The position numbers were made by a program, and so were the translations under genes. Positions 50,095 to 55,594 of a stretch of DNA of 55,594 nucleotides are shown in pieces; the stretch's first letter is position 1; the number at the start of each line of letters is the position of its first letter. The notes beneath the pieces were generated by a model, which saw only the letters and a list, made by a program, of their open reading frames with translations, had not been told where the DNA came from and did not search any database. Source of the DNA: Microcaldota archaeon (GTDB lineage: Archaea > Micrarchaeota > Micrarchaeia > Anstonellales > Bilamarchaeaceae); assembly GCA_018812625.1 (NCBI GenBank), contig JAHJDH010000032.1, positions 1 through 55,594 of the forward strand, written 5' to 3'.

Positions 50095-51654
50095 ATGGGA
50101 GAGTGCCAGTTTAGAACTGCAGAATATAGAAGAGATGCCAGCAGAACATTTGGAAGGATGTCTAGAACTACATTGAGAGTAACTGGACTCGAGCCTGTTT
50201 TTGAGAAAGTAAATGCGCAAAATAAAGTTGCACTAAGAAGTGTGCTTGGAGATCTGGCACGCGTGGAAACAATACTGAAAACCTGCGGAGAGAATCCACA
50301 AGTGATTTGGAATGAAGTAAAGGCTGCTGGCGGAAAAAATCACGAAAAAGCAGTTAGAATGGTTGGAATGTCTCTTGGAAACCCAAATGCATACCCAGAA
50401 TTTCCTCCAAACCCTACTCTTATGGAATGTATGAGAGAAAGCATGAGCGCTTCAAAGGATAGGGCATCTTGCAGTTATACTGCATCATATGGAATTCCAC
50501 AACTTGGACAATATTTGAAAGGAGTAAACCTCTCAGATCCGGCAAGTGTTAGAAAGGACTTGAGAAAATTTGAAGAAGTTAAAGTACTAATCACAGCTGG
50601 AGGCAGCCAGGCAGCACACTATGGACTTGCGCCAGCTCTTCTTCGGCCAGAACATGCAGTAGCTGTTCATGACTGGATATACATAATACATTTAGGCGCA
50701 GCATATTACAGAAATGCAACGCTTAGAAATTTCGAATTGAGAGATGATGGTGTGCCCGACCCGAAGTCACTTCAAGAAGTGCTGGAACAAAACTCTTCAA
50801 ACGGAACAGAGATCAAATGCGTAGTTACAACAACTATTGGAAACCCGATTGGATCTGCTGCTCCAAGAGAAGTAATTGTGGAGACAATGGAGATTATTAG
50901 GCGGCAATCAGAAAAAGAGGGAAGGCCGATAATCGCATTCTTTGATACGGCATATGAAACATTCAGGCCAGATGGCAAACCACTTGATCCAATAGAAATT
51001 GCAATAGATGAAGGAATTGAAATTCCGGTTGGCGTATTTGAAACAGCATCAAAAGGACATGGTCTTTGCGGGCTAAGACTAGGAGCACTTAGGATGCTTT
51101 GGCCAAAATCATTCTACCCAGAACATAGAGAGGACTATTTTACATGCCTGGATAATTCTGTTCAGCCAACTCTTGGCCTTGTTCCAAATCCAATTCAAAG
51201 AGGATTATTAGAGTACATAAGGAAAATTGAAACGAATGATTCTGCTCTCGGTATAGATGTTGAATATATGGATAAAAGAAGAAAGGCTGCAAATGCAAAT
51301 TTACTTGAGATAGCAAGAGCACTTCGAAAAATAGATGGAGTGTATCTGGCACGCTATTATGATCATTCTGGAAAGATCGACCATATTGATCCAAATACAC
51401 TTGCTTCATTTTACCTTGGATTTGGATTTCATGGACTAACTAAGTTTGGAGCTAAATTTAATCAGGCAAAATGGCTCGCAGAGTTTTCGCTAAAAAACGG
51501 TCTTCCAGTAATTAATTGCGTTCCGGGAATTTCATTCCTCCCGCAAGAGCGATGGTCAGAACATCCGGCACTGATTAGAATAACTGCACTAACAGATCAA
51601 AATGATACAGAAGCATTTCTCAAAACAGTAGCAGCTGCTGCAGAAAAAATATAA
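50095..51654 (+). CDS. Aminotransferase-fold PLP enzyme
   Basis: 519 residues. Fold-type I aminotransferase pattern: ITAGGSQAAHYGLAPALLRP, the Asp that binds the PLP ring nitrogen in AFFDTAYETF, and the PLP lysine in ETASKGHGLCGLRLGAL, with the closing Arg region ALIRITALTD. About 100 residues longer than AspC, with a helical N-terminal extension. Substrate unknown. The ATG at 50095 is chosen; the frame opens at a TTG at 50062. It is the only plus-strand gene in this part and converges with the permease gene. Confidence 0.82.
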   Translation: MGECQFRTAEYRRDASRTFGRMSRTTLRVTGLEPVFEKVNAQNKVALRSVLGDLARVETILKTCGENPQVIWNEVKAAGGKNHEKAVRMVGMSLGNPNAYPEFPPNPTLMECMRESMSASKDRASCSYTASYGIPQLGQYLKGVNLSDPASVRKDLRKFEEVKVLITAGGSQAAHYGLAPALLRPEHAVAVHDWIYIIHLGAAYYRNATLRNFELRDDGVPDPKSLQEVLEQNSSNGTEIKCVVTTTIGNPIGSAAPREVIVETMEIIRRQSEKEGRPIIAFFDTAYETFRPDGKPLDPIEIAIDEGIEIPVGVFETASKGHGLCGLRLGALRMLWPKSFYPEHREDYFTCLDNSVQPTLGLVPNPIQRGLLEYIRKIETNDSALGIDVEYMDKRRKAANANLLEIARALRKIDGVYLARYYDHSGKIDHIDPNTLASFYLGFGFHGLTKFGAKFNQAKWLAEFSLKNGLPVINCVPGISFLPQERWSEHPALIRITALTDQNDTEAFLKTVAAAAEKI

Positions 51655-51656
51655 AA

Positions 51657-52883
51657 TCAGAATTTGAGCGCATCTACAGGATCCATCTTTGCAGCGCGCC
51701 AGGCTGGAATAAAGCCTGCAAGAACCCCTGTTCCAACTGAAAAGATGAATACAAATGCAATGATCCTCAACCTGAGAAATGCCGGAACACCAAAAAATTC
51801 CACCAAAAGCTCAAGTGCGATATAACCAAGAATCAAACCAATGATTCCCCCAGCAAAACCGATCATGGCACTTTCAACAAGGAAGATCTTCAGAATATCG
51901 TTTCTTCGAGCCCCGACAGATTTGAGAATTCCTATTTCTCTTACCCTCTCAAGAACATTCATGAACATTGTATTTGCAATTCCAATTGCACCAACAACTG
52001 AAGCAATGAGGGTAACTGCTGCCAAAACTAATTGTACACTAAGAAGGACAGTACCAACAATTTCAGAAATTTGTTCTGAAGTGATTACTGAAAAGTCCTT
52101 GTCATCAAGACGAACGTGATGATTGTCTGCTAGTTTTATCTCTATTTTTTCCTTGATTTCATCAGCATCAAAACCTTCATCAATTTGCACCATCATATAT
52201 CCAACTTCATCATCAAGGAATTGGTCTGTAAATAGATCCTTTGCATCCTCAAATGGAATGTATATGGATGAATCATCTGTCTGGGAAAGTGAAGTGCCGA
52301 TTTTTTTCTGGATGCCAACAACACGATAATTCTTGCCGTTTAGCTTTATGACACTCCCGGATTCGATCTTGTCGTTTCCAAAATATTCAGTTGCAGCATC
52401 AGCTGCAAAAAACGCAACATTTCTCTCCCCATCTTTGAAAATCCGGCCGGATTCAACTTCTATATAATTGTCATACATATCAAACATATTCCGGTCAACT
52501 CCAATGATGGTTGCCGTGATATTTTTATCCTTGAAAGAAAGGGTGGCCCTGCCGAAAATAGAGCGGACAACATTTTTTACTCCTGGAATGTTTTCGACAT
52601 CGTCAGCATCTTCCTGGAATAATTTTCCACTGGTCTGAGGGGATGCAATAGATCCTCCACCACTAAGAGCCTGAGTTATATCGGATATTGGAAATATGAT
52701 CATCTGGTCTGCACCAAATGAAGACATCTGGTCAAGGATGTCTTTGTTGAAACCTTCGCTAATAGACAGTATAACTACGATGGCAATTACTCCAATAACC
52801 ATACCAATGATCGTAAGCCAGCTGCGCATGCTGCGGTTGGAGAGGTTTTTCAGTCCGTAGATCATTACGTCTATTATGTTCAT
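51657..52883 (-). CDS. ABC transporter permease, MacB/FtsX family
   Basis: 408 residues. Short N-terminal membrane helix (SWLTIIGMVIGVIAIVVILS), a large extracellular MacB_PCD domain (about 45-270), then three C-terminal membrane helices of the FtsX unit, with the coupling segment RVREIGILKSVGARRNDILK. MacB-type permeases do not pass substrate through the membrane but move it by mechanotransmission. Its start overlaps the end of the preceding permease by one base. A paralog of that gene; both may form one pump. Confidence 0.88.
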   Translation of the reverse strand: MNIIDVMIYGLKNLSNRSMRSWLTIIGMVIGVIAIVVILSISEGFNKDILDQMSSFGADQMIIFPISDITQALSGGGSIASPQTSGKLFQEDADDVENIPGVKNVVRSIFGRATLSFKDKNITATIIGVDRNMFDMYDNYIEVESGRIFKDGERNVAFFAADAATEYFGNDKIESGSVIKLNGKNYRVVGIQKKIGTSLSQTDDSSIYIPFEDAKDLFTDQFLDDEVGYMMVQIDEGFDADEIKEKIEIKLADNHHVRLDDKDFSVITSEQISEIVGTVLLSVQLVLAAVTLIASVVGAIGIANTMFMNVLERVREIGILKSVGARRNDILKIFLVESAMIGFAGGIIGLILGYIALELLVEFFGVPAFLRLRIIAFVFIFSVGTGVLAGFIPAWRAAKMDPVDALKF

Positions 52884-54094
52884 TATTCATACCTCAGAGC
52901 GATCATTGGATCGACTTTTGCTGCTTCAATCGCAGGAAATGTTCCTGAGATCAGGCCAATTGCCATTGAGAATATTATTGATCCTGCAATAACAAGAGGA
53001 TCAAAAATGAAAGCCACCTCAAATAGCATGATTATATATCCAACAACAATTGCAAGCATAAATCCAAGAATTCCACCAAGAAGACCTATTATGCTGGCCT
53101 CAACAACAAAGATATTTCGAATTTGTGATGTGGTTGCTCCAACTGCCTTCATAGTCCCAATTTCCTTGCGCCGTTCCATTACGCTCATGAACATGGTGTT
53201 TGAAATTCCTATTCCGCCAACAATAAGGGAGATTGATGCAATTGCACCAAGAAAGAGAGTTATCAGATCCAAAACTTCCGTAAATCTTTCATTTATGAAT
53301 TTTGGACTTATTACTCCAAAGTCTTTTTCATCTTCAGTGACACGATGGGATGCCATCATGATATTTTCAACTTCTTCAGTTGCAGCATCCATATCAGTTC
53401 CTTCTTTGAGCGTCAGCCGGATTGCAGAGATTTCGCCATCCAAAAGACTTTTGTTGAATAAATCCTTGGCATCATCTATTGAAATAAAAATAACATTATC
53501 AATAGGTGCAAATGAATTTCCAGTTGGCTTTAGAACTCCTATTACTTTGAATTTTCTCTCTCCAAGATAAAGATTTGACTGGGTTCGCACATCCTCATCA
53601 AATCCAGTAGCGATATCATTACCAATAGCTGCAACCCCCCGGTCACTGTCTTCAAGGAATCTTCCTGAATCTATCTCAACTGGCACAGTGTCGTCAAATA
53701 ATCCTGCTTCAATACCATAGATGGAAGCGCTTATTGATTCGTTCTTGTATATGATTGTTTTTTGCCCGGAAATAATCTTTGTAATGCTCTGGATTTCAGG
53801 CATTCGATTTATCCGCTCATAATCCTTTTCAAAGAGTTTTCCTGAACTTGGCAAAAATGAAGAGGACGCGCCAATGCCGCCGCCTCCAGAAGTTGATTTT
53901 GGAGTTATGATCATTGTCCTTGGACCAAAATCTTCAAGCTGCTCTAAAATATCAAACTTTAGTCCCTGGACAAGCCCTACCAGTAGAATGACAGACGATA
54001 TTCCTACAATTACCCCAAGCACAGTCAGAAATGAGCGGAGTTTCTGGTGTGCCAGAGAAGTAAGACTGAATTTGATCATGTCCAAGAGATTCAA
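52883..54094 (-). CDS. ABC transporter permease, MacB/FtsX family (paralog)
   Basis: 403 residues with the same plan: N-terminal helix (LRSFLTVLGVIVGISSVILL), a MacB_PCD ectodomain with a Gly/Ser loop (STSGGGGIGASSS), FtsX coupling segment RRKEIGTMKAVGATTSQIRN, three C-terminal membrane helices, PMIALRYE at the end. Together with the next gene and the CARDB-like protein it forms a tripartite-like export set. Its ATPase is not in the window but may be encoded just upstream, where a partial reading frame is seen. Confidence 0.88.
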   Translation of the reverse strand: MNLLDMIKFSLTSLAHQKLRSFLTVLGVIVGISSVILLVGLVQGLKFDILEQLEDFGPRTMIITPKSTSGGGGIGASSSFLPSSGKLFEKDYERINRMPEIQSITKIISGQKTIIYKNESISASIYGIEAGLFDDTVPVEIDSGRFLEDSDRGVAAIGNDIATGFDEDVRTQSNLYLGERKFKVIGVLKPTGNSFAPIDNVIFISIDDAKDLFNKSLLDGEISAIRLTLKEGTDMDAATEEVENIMMASHRVTEDEKDFGVISPKFINERFTEVLDLITLFLGAIASISLIVGGIGISNTMFMSVMERRKEIGTMKAVGATTSQIRNIFVVEASIIGLLGGILGFMLAIVVGYIIMLFEVAFIFDPLVIAGSIIFSMAIGLISGTFPAIEAAKVDPMIALRYE

Positions 54095-54106
54095 AGTTTC
54101 TTCACC

Positions 54107-55555
54107 TTACTTTTTTCGAAATTTAAAGTACCAGACTCCAGTAACCACAATGACAATCAGTCCAACCAAAGGAAGTGGATCTCCTTCGCTTTGAACAGCA
54201 CCATATATAGTTATATTTTTCTTGATCGTTTCTGATTTCCATTCTCCTGATGAATCTCTGTAGTTAACATTTATGTATACTGGATAAGAGCCTGTTTCAG
54301 TTGCATTTGCTTCCATCAAAAACTGAACAGTTGAGAAGTCATCCCTCTGCAGACCTCCGATATACTGAACATCAGAAATATCAAGAGAACGAAGTGCTGG
54401 AGAAGAAAGTGAAACATCCACATTCTCAATTGGAAATGAACCAAGATTTGACACCAAGACCGAGATGGTATGCTCCTGGCCAATTGTTAGAGGAATTGGT
54501 TTTGCTTCCAGGAATACTGCAACCTCTGCATCCGAATTAACATTAAGGGCAATATTTCTTGATTCCTCATTCAGGACATCTTTTTTGATCCATTCAACAT
54601 TGGATGGAACAAGATTAAGTCCTGGCTCAAGTTCTGTATATACCAAGGCAGAGACAGTTGCGCTCGCACCAGGCTCAAGATCACCAAATCGGAACTCTGA
54701 AACATCCTTTAACCTAAGTGAATCGTCATCAAAATTCAGACGGACATCCTGGATTTTTTCATCTCCATTGTTTTTTACTTCAAGAGTAAGTGTGCTTTCA
54801 CTTCTTGTTGTAAGATCTGATTTCTGGATAAATGAAACATCGAGTTTTTCATTTCTAACTGTCATCCTGAGAGATGCATCATCAGTATGGGCAATTCCGA
54901 TTTCATCATTATATGTCAAAAATACCAAAACATTTGTTGCGCCATCTTGGACATCCCTTGAATCAAGAAGAAGATCAACAGTTGCAGAGTCCTTAATATC
55001 TCCGATATAAACCTGATCAGAACCATAAATGGAAACATTTCCTGGCATGCTGAGTTTTACATTCTTGGCAGTTCCTCCATTGTTGGTTATTGTAAGAACA
55101 ACATCGTCAAATCCAGTGAGGAGAGTTGTTCCCATTGAATATGATAGCTCAGGCTCATTGACAACGGTTACTGGGATAGATACGCCATTTACTGTAGTTT
55201 GAGCATTCCCAACAGCTCCAGTACTTTTGTATCCGGTAAAGAATGCATGAATAGTGTAAATACCAGGCTTGGCATTAGCTGCTACCTTAAATGGAATAGA
55301 AATAATTGCAGTTCCGCCAGCATCAATATCGGCAAGCTTTGGAGCACTTGTCACAATAAGTTCGGAGGGACTTTGAACAGAAAGAGTGATCGATGTGATG
55401 CGCTCGGCTCCAGTTGGATTGCTAACAGTTACAGTTGCAACGCCAGGCTCTCCGGGCTTGAAAACATCCTTAGTAACTTTGTACTCTTCAATGGATAAAC
55501 CTGCAAAAGAGGCTCCAAATAGCAATAAAATCAATAATATATTTTTCATAGTCAT
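54107..55555 (-). CDS. Surface protein with CARDB/NEW3-like repeats (COG1361-like)
   Basis: 482 residues: signal peptide (1-19), four or five beta-sandwich domains of the COG1361/CARDB type (GEPGVATVTVSNPTGAERIT, DDVVLTITNNGGTAKNVKLS, STLTLEVKNNGDEKIQDVRL, HTISVLVSNLGSFPIENVDV), and a C-terminal membrane helix (LPLVGLIVIVVTGVWYFKF) with basic tail. Such proteins precede MacB-type permease genes in archaea and likely act as the extracellular partner. GGTG lies ahead of the ATG. The downstream permease starts 12 bases later. Confidence 0.87.
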   Translation of the reverse strand: MTMKNILLILLLFGASFAGLSIEEYKVTKDVFKPGEPGVATVTVSNPTGAERITSITLSVQSPSELIVTSAPKLADIDAGGTAIISIPFKVAANAKPGIYTIHAFFTGYKSTGAVGNAQTTVNGVSIPVTVVNEPELSYSMGTTLLTGFDDVVLTITNNGGTAKNVKLSMPGNVSIYGSDQVYIGDIKDSATVDLLLDSRDVQDGATNVLVFLTYNDEIGIAHTDDASLRMTVRNEKLDVSFIQKSDLTTRSESTLTLEVKNNGDEKIQDVRLNFDDDSLRLKDVSEFRFGDLEPGASATVSALVYTELEPGLNLVPSNVEWIKKDVLNEESRNIALNVNSDAEVAVFLEAKPIPLTIGQEHTISVLVSNLGSFPIENVDVSLSSPALRSLDISDVQYIGGLQRDDFSTVQFLMEANATETGSYPVYINVNYRDSSGEWKSETIKKNITIYGAVQSEGDPLPLVGLIVIVVTGVWYFKFRKK

Positions 55556-55594
55556 TTTTCATGCACCTTTACTTTGGCCATCATTAATCCGGCC
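55552..55594 (-). CDS. C-terminal end of a gene running off the window
   Basis: The minus strand from the right edge reads AGLMMAKVKVHEK and stops at a TGA (55554-55552) that overlaps the ATG of the CARDB-like gene in an ATGA arrangement. Only 13 complete codons are visible. By operon logic it could be the ABC ATPase or an upstream surface protein; sequence is too short to tell. Confidence 0.35.
   Translation of the reverse strand, partial: AGLMMAKVKVHEK

Noticed and set aside
53007-53570. A 187-codon plus-strand frame.
   Set aside because: Antisense to the MacB-type permease gene, with no start context or recognisable protein features.

Overview
The window is archaeal chromosome. Topoisomerase VI A and B, transcription factor B (TFB), an RtcB ligase with archease, intron-containing tRNAs without an encoded CCA, GGTGA-type ribosome binding sites, leaderless genes behind BRE/TATA boxes and a KH-domain Pno1/Dim2-like protein all point to Archaea. 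By eye it is A+T-rich. Many small secreted proteins of unknown function, an exported transglycosylase-like protein, UppP and two exported nucleases fit a DPANN-type or other poorly sampled lineage, but nothing here names the phylum.

Layout. 1-3.7 kb: a tRNA-Glu(CUC) gene on the minus strand whose mature form appears only after removal of two introns, then small secreted or unknown proteins, a membrane-tethered winged-helix regulator and a lysine-repeat protein. 3.7-10.4 kb: rtcB-archease, cysteine synthase with carbamate kinase, a COG2403 GTPase (cDPG synthetase type), a dUTPase-family enzyme and a RibL-like nucleotidyltransferase. 10.4-10.9 kb is an RNA-rich stretch: a leader hairpin copying the tRNA 5' end, tRNA-Asn(GUU) with an intron related to the one in tRNA-Glu, and a candidate structured RNA. 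11-20 kb: ZIP transporter, methyltransferase, iron alcohol dehydrogenase, DEAD-box helicase, secreted DNase I-like protein, UppP, HEAT-repeat protein, gamma-glutamyltransferase, ATP-cone protein. 20-21.9 kb: a toxin-antitoxin-like cassette with a long HicA fusion, HicB and a thioredoxin-like protein. 21.9-28.2 kb: geranylgeranyl-reductase-like flavoprotein, Pcm, KH protein, receiver-domain protein, Top6B-Top6A. 28.2-38.7 kb is the most unusual part: a lipoprotein with a lytic-transglycosylase-like domain, a 1569-residue single-pass membrane protein ending in a zinc ribbon, a palindrome-rich control region, a divergent AAA ATPase, a membrane-anchored phospholipase-D-type nuclease and two unknown genes. 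38.8-44.1 kb: a second membrane-tethered winged-helix regulator, a DUF5667-like secreted protein, a glycosyltransferase, two candidate C/D-box-like RNAs and TFB. 44.1-55.6 kb: helical-repeat protein, CorA-like channel, phosphoglycerate kinase, topoisomerase I, an aminotransferase-fold enzyme, and an export operon of two MacB/FtsX-type permeases with a CARDB-like surface protein.

Links between genes. RtcB and archease supply the exon-ligation step needed by the two intron-bearing tRNAs. The giant membrane protein and the transglycosylase-like lipoprotein are consecutive and probably work together at the cell surface. The two exported nucleases would suit scavenging of outside nucleic acid. Promoter, RNA and operator calls were made by eye and are weaker than the protein calls. 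No CRISPR array, insertion sequence or rRNA was seen.
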